A DNA stretch of 64,000 nt from Norana najaformis (taxonomy: Eukaryota > Annelida > Clitellata > Crassiclitellata > Hormogastridae), in assembly GCA_964023275.1 (NCBI GenBank), contig OZ029916.1:25868953-25932952 (forward strand), read 5' to 3'. Numbering within the stretch: the stretch's first letter is position 1; the number at the start of each line of letters is the position of its first letter. Below the pieces are notes generated by a model. That model had not been told where the DNA came from, searched no databases, and worked only from the letters and a program-made list of their open reading frames with translations. Both the position numbers and the translations under genes were made by a program. Positions 13,001 to 24,154 of the stretch are shown piece after piece.

Positions 13001-16000
13001 CAAATAAAAAAGAAAGGGAAGAAATAGAAGGTCTGAAGTCCCAGGTAATTGACGATCTTATTCTCATTGCATTCAGATGTGTTGTTTTCTGTTTTTCTGG
13101 TTGTGTGAGGTAATGTAGATATTCATAGCACACAACTCTGCCAACAACATCCCTCTGAGGCATGCCTCTTGGCATGGATTATTTCTTAAGTGAGCAACTT
13201 TTCCCTGCAGGTTTCAAAGCTTGACAGCAAATTTCAGTTACACTAGACAGTCATAACTTACTGGTTGCTTGGCTGAATAGGAATACCATTTTTCACGGAT
13301 GTGGCTCTTTTACTAGATGGAACTCCTAACGAGAATAAAGTGAAATTAGAAGGAAGTCTGGTATTTGAAGGTAAGAAGCATGGAAGGATGGCACACTGTG
13401 TCACAGCCTGTAAGGTGCATTTTGCTACAATGCAGTGGCCTGATGGTGATTTGTGGTTGCAGTTGGCAAAACTGCAGGAAGAGCAGCAGAAGAAGGAGCA
13501 GAGATGGTCAGCCAGCACATCACGTCTACGTGATCGCATCGAACAGCTGGAACGAGAGAATCTGGAGCTCAAAGAGGAAAATCAACTGCTGGAGCAAAGG
13601 CGCCTGGAAGCATGGCAGGCAAAGAAAACCACAGATACTATAACGTCAGCTCCACCTTTCCTTCAGACTACGGTGAATTGTTGTTGTAGTGTTCCCTGAC
13701 CAAATTTCAACTGGGCTTATCCAACAGATTACACTTAAAGCAACTATCGATTGATGCCTTGTGCATTGTTATAACAGGGCTATAGAAGTCATTAGGTTAG
13801 ATTTGAAATTAGGTTGTTACTATTTTATTATGAGTAGCTAATCTAATCAAATCTGAGGACTTCTGCTATCATGATGCCAAAAATCATTGGTCGCTTCAAA
13901 GTGAAAACTGTCGACAACTGATACCCGTAGGAGTAGTCCAGGAATAGTTGAAGAAGGTAGTTTACTTTTATATTACAGACAATAGCAATTTGACAAAAAC
14001 TTTTATTATACAGTAAGGTAGGGTAACTTCTATGTTAGAGATAAATGTCACTCAACTACTGTAGAACATTTTTGGTGAATTAAATTTCGCTGTTTATACA
14101 TGCCTCAACATCACTGTACTCATAAGTCTTCAGATGCATTGTCCTGAGAATGAAATTTCTGTTGAATGAAGGTGCAATATGGCAACTGCAATCCAATAAC
14201 GTGACAAACTGTTTTACAGGTCACATGGTAAACAAGCAGCTCTCAGTTTCACACGGTGCTGCAGTGCAGATTTAGTAAGGAATTGTTAGGTGAACCAGAA
14301 TTTGAACCTGAATGCTAAAGCATCAGCAAGTTTTGCAGTGTTGTATTCAGTTGTTTTCATGTGATACAGCCAGAGATGGAGGGTGATGGAGTTCTTATTC
14401 TTCCAAATGTCGCAAGACCTCCATCAAGAATCAAGCAGAATATTCCAGAACCAGTTGTGAAGCTCAACGGCTCTGCTGAATTTTCTCGTGCCATGGCTGC
14501 TCCTAAGGCTTTGGTCACAGGCTCTGGATCTGGTATAGCCTTGAAGGGTGAGCTTGAAACACATTACCAAAAAACAATATTTATTACAGGAATATGAATC
14601 ATTTACTGTATGTTTTGAAAGTCTGGTTTTTTGCTATTTATTTAGTAATTATGAAATTTTATCTAGTTATGTAGCTTTCTGCCAGTTTTAGATGATTTTA
14701 GCAAAAAATTTTCCTTACACAATAGGTGAAACAACTGCTGTATGAAGGTACATATAAGTATTTGCGCAAGGTGTAATAAATTTTGCTCATCGCATCATAC
14801 GTGGTGATGGTGACTTGGAATTCAGCAGTGCGGAATCTTTAGCTCACAGGTCTCTGGTGCCAAAGGTAAATGGCGGCATGTACAGTTAATTGTGAATAAA
14901 CAAATCTCAGTTTTCACTGAAACTGAAACTCTCCCTCACTGTGTGAATCTATAGATTCTTTGAAGACTGAAGGGGATTCAATCAATTAAGTCGGTCTTGG
15001 AACCTCTAAGCCTAAAAATAGATTTTGTGGAATTTCTAATAGCCAGTTCAGCTTCATTTAACTGGGCACTGTTGTTTGACACAGTTGTCTACTTGAGCAA
15101 TGGTTGGGTAGAGGATTACAATAAGATAAATAAGGACCAGTTGGTTATCTTGTTCAACTTTTGTAATTACCCTTTACTAAGACCATAGAGCTATTATGCA
15201 TTGTTATTTTTAATTAATTAACTTCTATTGCATCAGTATCTAATACACAAGGCATCAACCACTGGTGCACCAAAACCTAGCTGCAATCAGGTCAGCATCA
15301 GTCACTAAGTTAAGTTTAAATGAAAAGCAGTTTTTATATATCCTGGTATGATGACGTTTTGTATTTTACTTTGTATTACATTGTATTGTGTATTATATTG
15401 TATTCTGTTATATATCAATGCATATTTTTCTGTTGACAGATGGAGGAAGAAGCACCCTTTCGGTTGTGAGAAAAGACACCATCAGTGAAAGTGAACTGGT
15501 TAATCCAATGACTAGGTCACTTGGTATTCAGTCGACTGGAATCAGCAGCAGTCCAGTCAACTTTCCAGAGTAAGTCCACATTTGTAATTCATCTTTCAAT
15601 AATGATTTGCTGCTAAATTTTGAAAAATAGTGGATTTTGAAAATGTGCATTCTGATGTGTTTGTTTTTGATCAGAAGTCTACATCTGTCTTTGTCTGACT
15701 GTTTGCCAGTGCTGGGCTGACATAGATGAACATAGGAAATTGATCATTACGATTATCATTGCATTCTTGTTGCAATTAGTTATGTTGTTCTGAAATAAAT
15801 GGAGCTGATAGAATCTTTAAAATTGTTTTTGAGTTGGATAATTTTATCAATCTGTTTGCTGTACAGCCTTTCTGTGGACTCTTTATGTTCTATTTAGTAT
15901 TTAAATCTTATAATTTTATTTCTGATCTGCTTCCAGCAATTTCGGAAAACCTGCAGATATTACAAAGTCGGTAACTAGGAAAACAGCATCCATAGTGACA

Positions 16001-18314
16001 ACCAATGTAACGAATTCCTTGGACAGAGGAGACAATAAGTACGAAGAGGTGAAACACAGCGATGGAAAGGTCAGCCAGATTATTCTCACCATTTTATTTA
16101 AGATTTCAGCTTTTACTTTTATTATTTCTTAACACGAATGATGTCTTCATGAGAAGCTTGTGGAATTGATTTTAATTGCATCAAATTCAGTTGTGTGCTG
16201 TTAAACAAACTATGCCACTGTATAAATGAACCACTAACTTTGATTAAAGGATGTGCGGCTTATCAGCTTTTCCTGGGCTACTACACATTTTGCATCATCT
16301 TATAATTCTGTAGAGTTGAAACCAAGTAATAGAATAACATATGAAACAAAGAGTGCAACAAATGTTTCTTGAAAATTGTCAATATTTCGTTATTGTAACA
16401 TTTTTGAATATGTTGATGTTCTTAGGTTGAACGAATATTTACAAATGGAATGCGGGAGATTCTCTTTTCTAATGGAACTCGGAAGCAGGTCTCAGCTGAC
16501 GGACAATCCATCATTGTTTCATTCTTCAATGGTGACATTAAACAAATTCTACCTGATCAAAGAATAGTGAGTAATTAACATTACCATCATCACAATCATC
16601 TTCATTTCATCATTGTTATGATGTCAGCAATATCATTTATGGCAGTCATTCAAAGGTCGTTGTTTGAATTGAAAATAAAGGACTGTTAAGCATCAAGAGT
16701 CAACAGCATTCAAAAAATAAACTACAATGATCAGCCTAAATTGAAGAAGTCTGTCCATAACGCCTGCTTCTAAATCTCTAATACTTAATTAGTAATAATT
16801 ACTGCAGTTAGGTTTTCCTATTATTGAGTGAACTGCATTTTAATAAATCAAACTTGTTTCTGTTGGTCAGGTCTATTACTATGCTGATGCACAAACGACG
16901 CATACTACATATCCTGATGGCCTCCAAATTCTTCAGTTTCCCAAGTTAGTATTTGTGCTTTTACTAATGAATACTGTTCATAACTCTAGGAGTTTAGTTT
17001 CTCATTTAGAGCGCATTTCTGAATTGCTGTTTGGAGATGCAAATGTACTGATTGTAAAGTAAGTCATCAGTTCACAAATAATTTATTGAGTCAGTAATTT
17101 ATTTTATGGTTTTTAGAGACTGCTATTGGCCATAGTAAAGTAATAAAGTCAATCCAAGAATAATAATAATTTATTGAGTCAATAATTTATTTGGGCAACT
17201 GGAAATGAGATGGGATTTATTTAGAAAGTTGTTAGGCATTGTGGGAAAATTATTATGTTGGCGAGATATGTACCAGTTGATTATGATAAACAATGACCGG
17301 TTCTTCGACAGAAAGACTGATGTCATTATGTATGTTATTGAACTGTTTGCAAGTTAATAAATTTGCTCGCTGATTGAATTACAGTACTGACCAAAACAGT
17401 CATTGACTCACTAGCTTGACCGCTTTCACTTATTATTTTGGATTCTGTTTTTAGCCAGCAAACTGAGAAACATTATCCAGATGGCACAAAAGAAATTACA
17501 TTTCCAGATCGTACAATCAAATACGTATTTCCCTCTGGTGTGGAGGAGAGTGTCTTTCAGGATGGAACTACCATACGTGTGGAGAAGAACGGAGACAAGG
17601 TCATGGAATTCCCTAATGGTCAACGAGAAATACACACACAGTCGTACAAGGTAACGGCCTCAGATGTATTGTCCATTTAACACATAGGTAGCTCTGCGGT
17701 CAATACAAAAATTACTGAATACGAATCCATGCTTAGTCGATGCATGTATGGCATGTTAACAAATGCAATGTATTACTTAAATAGCCATTATTTATGGGGT
17801 GACGTATTTTGTTTATTAGACTACCAGTGACACAGAAACCACTTGACAAAAAATCACCTTGTACTTTACATTTCTGTTGCCTCGACCACCTTTTGGTCTT
17901 AATTGTTAAATTAGAGCCAGTTGGGCAACAAGAAACTCGTTCAGAATTAGACATTGATCATCCAACGCAAAACAACTTCTGGGTTTCATGGTGTTGGCAT
18001 CTTGAGAGAAAGAATCTTCTGGTGGCTTACTAAAAGCTCAGTCAATTTCCAGTTCTGTCCATAGGGACAGGGAGCCATTTGATGGTAAAACTTGGCCCAA
18101 TCAACTTTAGACGTTTTTCGGTTGAGAACTGGCTGATCAAGATGTGTCTGAAAAAGCTGTTTGATTTTGTCTACTTTTTTGTTAGAGAAGGGAATACCCT
18201 GATGGAACAGTAAAAACTGTTTATCCTGATGGCCGTCAGGAGACAAGATATTCTTCTGGGCGGATGAGAGTCAAGGACAAAGATGGAAATGTCATCGTGG
18301 ACAAGCAGCTGTGA
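1055..18314 (+). CDS. CENPJ: Centromere protein J / CPAP (SAS-4), 23 coding exons
   Basis: Centriole and centrosome scaffold that binds tubulin, sets centriole length and links to STIL. Coding exons: 1055-1481, 2679-2894, 4344-4531, 4986-5600, 6287-6421, 7050-7247, 8242-8718, 8972-9025, 9265-9375, 9763-9797, 10247-10896, 11144-11316, 11915-12070, 12722-12825, 12951-13044, 13463-13672, 14370-14547, 15440-15569, 15937-16069, 16426-16566, 16871-16944, 17455-17650, 18186-18314. They sum to 4824 nt, 1607 residues, against roughly 1340 in human. Visible: Gln-rich coiled coil 143-214; tubulin-binding motif FLRKGEG at 544-550; acidic middle; long coiled coil 1094-1281; C-terminal TCP10/G-box from about 1429 with repeated PDG hairpins ([15 protein letters not shown]). 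The exon 8 end is uncertain, with a weak donor chosen for phase. The start Met at 1055 is the first in frame, but the reading frame is open back to the acceptor at 931, so an upstream coding exon is possible. Confidence 0.93.
1735..1905. repeat. Degenerate GGCCCA-rich short repeats, CENPJ intron 1
   Basis: Five imperfect units resembling GATAGCCCAGCCACCTGG or GATGGCCCATCTACCTGG follow each other, and an inverted version (AGTGGTTGGGCCATCTGCCT) closes the block. The direct and inverted units could fold into a hairpin in RNA. No coding potential is seen. Confidence 0.5.
2940..3405 (+). repeat. Dispersed repeat family E, CENPJ intron 2
   Basis: The copy opens with TGTAATCACAAATTTATATA then AGCACCTTTTGAAGAGA, and later carries CCTCCCACATGAAGCTGGAT. 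The first block recurs at 6795 and both blocks recur at about 32010-32170, where the middle is missing. The modular structure suggests a SINE or a non-autonomous element. No tRNA-like promoter boxes were identified. Confidence 0.5.
3465..3530 (+). repeat. MITE-like family F fragment
   Basis: It begins AGCACAACCTCATTATAA, the same block found at 4815 and, with changes, at 36648. Only this end is recognisable here. Confidence 0.45.
4738..4880 (+). repeat. MITE-like family F copy with 10-bp hairpin
   Basis: Shares ordered blocks (CATAACAC, GGACATGGATCCC, GCACAACCTCATTATAA) with 36535-36690. Inside it CTCATTATAA at 4821 is mirrored exactly by TTATAATGAG at about 4865, so a 10-bp stem with a roughly 35-base loop is possible. 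Located in CENPJ intron 3. Probably a decayed miniature inverted-repeat element. Confidence 0.5.
6795..6960 (+). repeat. Dispersed repeat family E, CENPJ intron 5
   Basis: TGTAATCATAACTGTATACA followed by GCACCTCTTGAAGGAAACTC aligns with the start of the copy at 2940; a later TTTGAATTGGCAAACTGTAG block also has a counterpart there. Confidence 0.45.
7050..7247 (+). CDS. CENPJ: CENPJ exon 6: tubulin-binding (PN2-3-type) motif
   Basis: This exon encodes [16 protein letters not shown]. The FLRKGEG core is the conserved signature of the CPAP tubulin-binding segment, which caps beta-tubulin and limits microtubule growth. The exon before it (6287-6421) encodes the conserved [13 protein letters not shown] helix that precedes this segment in vertebrate CPAP. 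The junction is phase 0 on both sides. The exon 5 donor (CATATG|GTTATT) is weak, but the frame and protein order support it. Confidence 0.88.
8476..8574 (+). repeat. CENPJ: 33-bp in-frame tandem repeat, three units, in CENPJ exon 7
   Basis: Three consecutive 33-base units encode [22 protein letters not shown] and [11 protein letters not shown]. The period is exactly 11 codons, so expansion preserves frame. I do not recall this repeat in vertebrate CPAP. It lies between the tubulin-binding region and the acidic centre, in sequence that otherwise looks disordered. Confidence 0.8.
8719..8971 (+). other. CENPJ: GC-AG intron (CENPJ intron 7)
   Basis: The donor reads GAAGAG|GCAAGT and the acceptor ATGCATGCAG. 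Only the GC donor keeps frame into exon 8 (TCATTATTACAA, phase 0). The nearby GT at 8723 shifts the next exon into a frame that stops within about 15 codons. Confidence 0.75.
8972..9078 (+). CDS. CENPJ: CENPJ exon 8, 3' boundary unresolved
   Basis: Phase 0 reading gives [19 protein letters not shown] and remains open. A strong donor (ACA|GTAAGA) at 9079 would leave phase 2 and break the frame of exon 9, which is clearly phase 0 ([14 protein letters not shown]). A weak donor at 9026 (CCC|GTACAC) keeps frame and makes the whole gene divisible by three, so I used it. A missed small exon, or an alternative isoform, would also explain the conflict. Confidence 0.55.
11915..13672 (+). CDS. CENPJ: CENPJ exons 13-16: main coiled coil
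   Basis: Four exons (11915-12070, 12722-12825, 12951-13044, 13463-13672) encode a continuous heptad-rich helix of about 188 residues with blocks [51 protein letters not shown] and [20 protein letters not shown]. This matches the order of the long CPAP coiled coil, used for dimerisation and centrosome targeting. The exon 13 to 14 join aligns residue for residue with my recollection of vertebrate CPAP, which confirms the GC donor at 12071. Confidence 0.9.
12071..12721 (+). other. CENPJ: GC-AG intron (CENPJ intron 13)
   Basis: Donor GAGGAG|GCAAGC, acceptor TTTTAACAG. Reading on past the donor gives a stop after four codons (EASL stop). Splicing here restores [14 protein letters not shown], with the spacing seen in vertebrate CPAP. 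Confidence 0.82.
13317..13370 (+). other. CENPJ: Possible stop-containing cassette exon in CENPJ intron 15
   Basis: A pyrimidine-rich acceptor (GGCTCTTTTACTAG) and a near-consensus donor (GAAG|GTAAGA) bracket exactly 54 bases. In the phase of the flanking exons it reads eight codons then TGA, so inclusion would terminate CPAP in the coiled coil. It could be a poison exon or a chance pair of splice sites. Confidence 0.3.
13735..13795 (+). repeat. LINE family A 3' UTR fragment, CENPJ intron 16
   Basis: ATCGATTGATGCCTTGTGCA, followed after a short gap by a CTATAGAAG block, matches the sequence downstream of the reverse transcriptase tail in the family A copies at 41821 and 23395. Confidence 0.45.
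15222..15305 (-). repeat. LINE family A 3' UTR fragment, CENPJ intron 17
   Basis: Plus-strand blocks ACAAGGCATCAACC, GGTGCACCAAAACC and GCTGCAATCAGGTCA align with 23415-23465. The element therefore runs on the minus strand, antisense to CENPJ. Confidence 0.6.
16426..18314 (+). CDS. CENPJ: CENPJ exons 20-23: TCP10 / G-box domain and stop
   Basis: Exons 16426-16566, 16871-16944, 17455-17650 and 18186-18314 encode the C-terminal TCP10-type domain, about 180 residues: an open single-layer beta sheet that binds STIL. Repeating strand-turn units are visible: [69 protein letters not shown], ending [12 protein letters not shown] and stop TGA at 18312. Length and ending match the family closely, so the C-terminus is intact. 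Confidence 0.95.
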
Positions 18315-19681
18315 TAGAACAGTGGATGGCCTGAAATGAGATGCAATGTTCACTGTTTAGCATCTGTCTGGTTTTCTGGTTGGTTGCTGTCGATGCTGAT
18401 GCCTTGCCAATGCTCATGAGTCTGTTTGTACTTTCCTCTGGTTGCAAGGAGAAGATAAGCAAATGGTTGTGTAAGCCAACTGCATTTGTAGAATGGGCTG
18501 TTAAACATTCCATCAAATGGCTAACGCACAGCATAAGCCTAGACACAAGTAGGTCAATTTCCTAAAGACCAGTCAGCTGACATGAAGAGTGGCCAATAAT
18601 GAAAAACCTGGAAGAGACAAGAGATCAAGATGATGCTGAGAATGGAAATTCAGTGAATGAACATGGATTGATGCAGACTGTTCCATGAAGCTTGAAATTT
18701 CACTCAGTGCTTACGAGCAGCAGAACTGTTGCTAAAACCAACATGTGCCAAGTGTACCAACCTGATTTATCCAAGAAGACAGATTCAGAAATGTCTTCAG
18801 ATGGATTTGATATCAGTACTTTTAGAAAAAAAATGCCAGTAATCAAATATGACAATGCAGCTCTGATTTTTATAATGATTTTTAACCTTTCTAACTGGCC
18901 TTGTATTCAAGGGAGGAACCAAGTTTCATCTGGCATTATTTATAAATGTTTTTTGTTAGGAACATAAACTGCTCACCCACCCACCAGTCTCTAACACGTG
19001 CATGAACGTATAATAATGCACACCCACATTTTGTCTCTGATCTTGGCCAGGTTCCAGAAATCTTTCTCCTGTGTCTTCCAAACTTATGAACCTTACTCCA
19101 GGGTTGGACAAAGTTCAATCCTATAATATGATTCTACATGAATGTGTTTTCCTGTCCCTTATGTGTGCTTACTCTGGAAGAGAATTGTCAACTGCCAAAT
19201 TTATTTAAACATCTTTTTATCATTTTGATGACAATATTGTTCATTTAAGTGATTATCATATTTTGTTTTGCTCAAGGATTCTCAGAATGCTGTAGCACAG
19301 AATTCTGTACATATTCTTTATGTGATAGTTGTTTTGTATGAGAAGATATTGCTTTGTAAAATGAACTGATTCATTGATTGACCAAAGTACTCTGTTCCAT
19401 TCTGTTCCATTAAATTGAATTGGTCGGTTTACAGTCAGTGTGTTGAATTGAAAGACACAGTGTTGCTTGACATGGGTTTGCTGAAAGATTCGATCAACCA
19501 CTTGTGCACCTCTCTCACAGTTTAAAAGCTGTAAACAGATTAAATGAAGTCAGTTAAAGCTGTTGTGAAAGGTTTCAATTTCTGTTATTTTGGAGCTTTT
19601 CCCATTCTTTCCTGACATTGTTTTCCTCTTTTATCTGCCAATGCTTAATTTGTAACTTACCTAACTTTATCACTTAATAAA
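18315..19681 (+). other. CENPJ: CENPJ 3' UTR (inferred)
   Basis: No further in-frame exon is needed after the TGA at 18312. The stretch has only short chance reading frames. The first canonical AATAAA downstream that I found is at 19676-19681, which would give a 3' UTR of about 1.4 kb. The exact cleavage site is not visible. Confidence 0.5.
19676..19681 (+). terminator. CENPJ: Polyadenylation signal AATAAA, CENPJ candidate
   Basis: AATAAA followed within 30 bases by a T-rich segment (GTGTTTATTTATATTTATTCC region). Assigned to CENPJ by position only. Confidence 0.45.
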
Positions 19682-19789
19682 CTTTGCTAGTGTTTATTTA
19701 TATTTATTCCTGTTATCATCGCTATTATTATCATCATCAACATCATCATCTGTTGTGGTTGTTGTAATACTTTTGGAGGTGGTAATTTT

Positions 19790-19990
19790 GTGGCAAAGTG
19801 GACTGTTCAGTGGTGCACCGTGTATGTAATTCAATAGTCGCAGGTTAAAACCTGCTGGACAGTCTTCGTTTAATGACCTAGACAAGTTGTTCGCATACAC
19901 CTGTCTATAGCCACAGATTCAGATTAAATGACCTTGCACACGTAATAAGTGTAATAAATGAATAAATAAATGAGCATTTGCTGTAGCAGC
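19790..19990 (+). repeat. Possible SINE with AATAAAT tail
   Basis: TGGCAAAGTGGAC resembles a pol III A box and GGTTAAAACCTG a loose B box about 50 bases later. The segment ends in short A-rich repeats (AATAAATGAATAAATAAATG). A 28-base block (AAGTTGTTCGCATACACCTG) has a close relative at about 46994. The evidence is thin. Confidence 0.3.
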
Positions 19991-20149
19991 AATAGTGATA
20001 CTAATAGTAATATGTTCATTGACCTCTGCCAAATGTTCATCCATATATGATATTACTTCTCACCAAGCAGAATAATCTACAAATATCCAAGACAAAAACA
20101 TGTTACTGAGACTTCAATACAAAAGTAGCCGTAATTAGCACAGAACTTT

Positions 20150-20560
20150 GGACTGGACTTACTTACTTACTATATACCTAATCCTTCGGCTTCTTTGTTG
20201 TGCTGTTTTACACTACATTCTCCGCCTGTAATTTCCCTCTTAAAATGTTGCAGATGCTCAATAGCTTAATGCAGTGCTATGCTGGTTTGATCTTCCCCCA
20301 ATACCTTCTGTTACCTCAAACAATCTTTCTGGCCTTGATTAAACATTTACTTTCTTTAAATCTTTCCTCATACTTTCGTTCTCAACTGAAAGCATTTCAA
20401 AGAACTAAATGCTTTAGGAAATCTGTACTTTCGCCCAGTACCACAAAAATTCTGTGTTCACAATTAAGACGGAGGAGAAACATTTCCGAGGATGTGAGAG
20501 AAGCTAGCCATCTGTTTCAACGCCTGCATCAAAATTCAGCGTTCAACGTCCTGTGATCTG
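20150..20560 (+). repeat. Possible LINE reverse transcriptase tail relic
   Basis: The plus-strand frame contains LSSYFRSQLKAFQ, which resembles the S-LLSFRSQLKTYLF ending of reverse transcriptases seen elsewhere in the window. No tail microsatellite follows directly. Confidence 0.3.
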
Positions 20561-21179
20561 TTGCCTTTCGCAGGACCTTCTCCCTGCCAGAACTAGTTGA
20601 GATGTAGCCGTTCCATATATCAATAATAGTCTCCGGACTATCATTTATCACCTGGGGATTTCGCTTACCTCGGGTAAAAATAATATTACCAGTGGGGTAC
20701 CAATTTACATGAGATAGTGGGGCTTAATTATATTGTCAAAACTTGATGCATTCTTGATGAGAACTTCGGAGACTACGTGATCTTAGGACTTGACTGATGC
20801 CGCGAGAAACTGTTTACTCCTAAAACGTACTTCGTCGCTATAATATTACACGCCAAGACAACCCACGTATTCCATGGCAGTCATTGATATAATACACAAC
20901 CTATCTATTGCCTGCATGTAGGATAGAGGCCTATTTAGGCTTTGACAAGTCTAAGCAGCTGCTTGTGCATGTGTGTATGTGATAACAAATCCTGATCACC
21001 TTCAGAACTTGGATGCATTACTTGTCATCATAAAGATGAAACCTGTTTCGCTCGCTTAGGCCTGTCGATAAATACCCGTCCCCATCGATTTTGGTTTCGG
21101 AAACGTTGACAGGACACCCAAGCATCACCATATCACTTCTTTCCTGTAATCACTCCACTGGCTGAAAGTCCCTAAACGC

Positions 21180-21705
21180 ATTCACTTCAAATTTCTCTCC
21201 CTAACTATAACTCCAATTTTCCCAGCCTACTTACCTTCGCAAACTCTTTACCATCCTATCAGACCGCTCTACTCGTTCATCCTCTTACCTTACCTTTGCC
21301 AGTCCCTCTAACTACTCGTCTTACGTTCTCTAACAGATCCATACAATACACTACATCTCGACTCCGGAACGATCTCTCTCCCGAATTTCGCAAATTCTCT
21401 GTTCCTCCGTCCTTTCCTTTGTTCACCCATCATCATCTATCTCAAGCCCCTCTATCTATTACTCTTAAGTTCTGTTCCAAAACTGAAGTCTCACCTTGTC
21501 AAGAAATCCCACACTGATCCATCGAATCCTCTGCCTTCCCATTTCTCTCAGCTTAAACACAACCCACCCTAACAGTTCCATTCCCCCTTCACTCTTTGGC
21601 CTTCTGGCAACCAGACTTGATTCTTGATCTTGACATGGCATCTTTGGACAACCCCACTGACAGCGCTTTAGAAATGTCGAGTTTACGATGACGATTACAA
21701 TTACG
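21180..21705 (+). mobile_element. LINE 3' end, family B longest copy, RT C-terminus plus tail
   Basis: A plus-strand frame reads RLRNDLSPEFRKFS, the decayed form of the LWNSLPPEFR motif that closes many non-LTR reverse transcriptases, followed by an LKFCSKTEVSP block equivalent to FKSKLKTHLF. After stops comes the family 3' UTR: GACAGCGCTTTAGAAATGTC, GAGTTTACGATGACGATTAC and an ATTACGATG tail ending near 21705. It is heavily mutated and 5'-truncated. Confidence 0.6.
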
Positions 21706-21879
21706 ATGTCTAAACGTGCATTTGTGCATTGGTGCATCATGACGACTACGTTCCTTCCTGAACATACAGAAGCAGTCACACTGAGTAAGTGGCGCTGGCT
21801 TGGAGTGAGACAGAATTATGCCTACAAGTGCTCAGACGGGTGAAGATAATGGAGATTAAAGTCGAAGCTGCTGGCCGGC

Positions 21880-22540
21880 AAGCAGACAGACAAACAGCCA
21901 GACACCCAAATTTGGTTTTGGCCGGAACAGTGGTTATAAATACAGATATTTGTATAATGAATGAGAAAAAGACGTGTAGCATAGGCTACACGTACAGAAT
22001 GCGAGCAAAAATACATCATATCCAATATACGTCTATAACTCGATTATGTCCAATAGGCCTATGCGCATAAGACTCGATCCCCGTATCTTTTCCCCGCTGT
22101 CTGACTGAAACTGTCTGTCTCAGATACATAGAGTGAGACTGACTGATGGAACAAGGGGCAGAGACATAGACAGAGAGAGGCAGAGACAGACAGACAGAAG
22201 ACAGAGACACAGAGACAGAGAGAGGTCGGTTGCATTTAGGCGTGGCTGCTTTATCGATGATTGCAGAAACGAGTACAGATTGTGCCGACAAAGACAGACA
22301 GACAAGCTGACAAGGACATAAACGGTCAGACAGACACACATATACGCGAAGACAGATATAAACAGAAAGAGAGATATATATACGCAGACTGAGACAAGCC
22401 ACAGAAGGAACACTTCATTATAAACGGAAAACGAAAAGAACGAAGGTGCAAGGACACACAGCCACAATTTGCCAGAGAAACAGGCAAACAGACAGACAGG
22501 AAGACAAAAAGACAGACAGATCCAGACAATGATACGCAGA
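21880..22540 (+). repeat. GACA/CAGA-rich degenerate microsatellite tract
   Basis: Long runs of GACAGACAGA and GAGAGAC interspersed with unique bases, densest at 22130-22240 and 22330-22540. Reading frames here are low-complexity artefacts (RERQRQTD on plus, SLSVCLS on minus). Confidence 0.8.
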
Positions 22541-23273
22541 GAAACCTTACGCGATCCCACAGGACATACACAACAGTGCATTCCCACTTGATCAAGCGCT
22601 GGCTGATACAGTGTACGCTAGATGACTTACCACCGTTGCCTAGGCAATGGGTATACAATTACACGAGTCGTATTTATGCCTGCTCTTAACAACACGACTC
22701 CATCTCACCTGGTCCGCCCTTTTCCTCCTTCGTTTTCACCGCCGCCTCTCACAGCCAGAATGTCGTACCTGGGGACTGGAGACAAGAGCAGACGACGACC
22801 ACCTGTCGTGGCGCCAACATGACCGCACGTGAGAGTAAACATCGATCGACGGTTGGGGTCAGTTCACCGGCGACACGTGGCGTGTAGAGGGATATATTTG
22901 TCCGATATGGTTACAGGGTCTGCGGCAGTTATTGCTGCTGATGCTGCTACTGCAGGTGATGATGGTGTTGCGTGTCCTTAGCATCTGAACATTTCCGTGG
23001 ACAACTAGCAATATAAGATTTTTCCTCGTAGGCAGCGCCGGAGATGATCATGGCGATGATGCTGCTGCTACTGTTCGTGTTATTAGTTGATCTGGAGATG
23101 AAAGAGAAATATGCCTGCGATTTAATTAAGCCTGAGGCCCTTTAATTAAGACCAATGATTAACCACCTTGTATGACTGATTACTGTTCATTAGGCCGGTG
23201 CAACGAAAAGGTATAATCACCCTTAGCTGCGGTGAGAAGAAATCGTTGACTCAGGAAACGAAAGGGCATGTCA

Positions 23274-23274
<1 letters not shown>

Positions 23275-23337
<63 letters not shown>

Positions 23338-23392
23338 TTAATAATAATAATAATAACAACAACAATAACAACAATAATAATAATAATAAACA
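23275..23392 (+). repeat. (AAT)n microsatellite
   Basis: About 118 bases of AAT/ATA repeats with a short CAACAA interruption near the right-hand end. It directly abuts the LINE fragment at 23395, on the side of that minus-strand element's 3' end, so it is probably the element's expanded tail. Confidence 0.9.
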
Positions 23393-23394
23393 AC

Positions 23395-23690
23395 TTCTAA
23401 TGCGCCGGGGTCTAATGTACAAGACATCAACCGATGGCGCACGAAAGCCAAGCCGCAATCAGGTCATTATCCAGAAGGTCAGTCCATAAGACAGAGAGGC
23501 AGCCTACGGTGGAAAAGCATTATGAAAAAGTAAGTTTTAAGCTGAGAACGAAATGACAGCAGCGACTGAACAGAACGAACGGACACAGCGAGGGAATTCC
23601 AAAATTTAGGTCCAGTAACCGAAAAAGGCCGTTCACAAAGAACAGTTCTAGTCCAAGGTATGACCAGAGAAATACAATCAGATGACAATG
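23395..23690 (-). mobile_element. LINE family A 3' end, RT C-terminus relic
   Basis: The minus strand encodes FSVTGPKFWNSLAVSVR followed by LLSFRSQLKTYFF, the classic C-terminal signature of CR1/L2-type reverse transcriptases. Downstream comes a short 3' UTR (GCTTGGCTTTCGTGCGCCAT, then GTCTTGTACATTAGA), then the AAT microsatellite. Related copies: 15222-15305, 41783-42080, 47412-47525, 63045-63180. Confidence 0.75.
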
Positions 23691-24154
23691 CAAAATAATG
23701 ATAAGTCTGGGAAATAAGGACTGATATTAAGGTTGTGGTTGGCCGGAGTTCAATTTTTATAAACTGTAAGTTTCAACTTGACCCTATACTCAAGTTTGTT
23801 TGTAAGAAATTTTAGTTGATGTAATATTTCCGTTTCTGATGTGGGTTTGAAAGATCGAGGCGGGGAGGTGGGCAGTCATGAGTGGGGGAGGAAGCATCAT
23901 CAAGTGTATTTTTGGTTTTGGATAGGAGAGATTGAAGAGAAAGACGTATGTGCTAATTTTGTCCGAAAGGAAAGAACAGAACGAATGGGCTATTGAAGAC
24001 GAATAGAACTTGGTAGGGGGCTGGAGGAGTTATAATGGAGAAGTTGGTTTATGGTTTTCCAGAGAAGCTATCAGCACAGTGACTAACTGAAGACTAAAGA
24101 GACATACTAAAGACTGCGCTATCTGATGGTGATTACGACGACACAGATGCTTAC

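Noticed and set aside
13301..13462. N-terminal extension of CENPJ exon 16
   Set aside because: In frame and open, but skipping it gives the expected coiled coil, and the sequence has no family resemblance.
22016..22658. Cys/Ser-rich minus-strand frames of 110-155 residues
   Set aside because: They read through CTGT repeats; composition is that of the microsatellite, with no start context or domain.
23180..23458. Poly-Leu / poly-Asn proteins
   Set aside because: These are translations of the AAT microsatellite in both strands.
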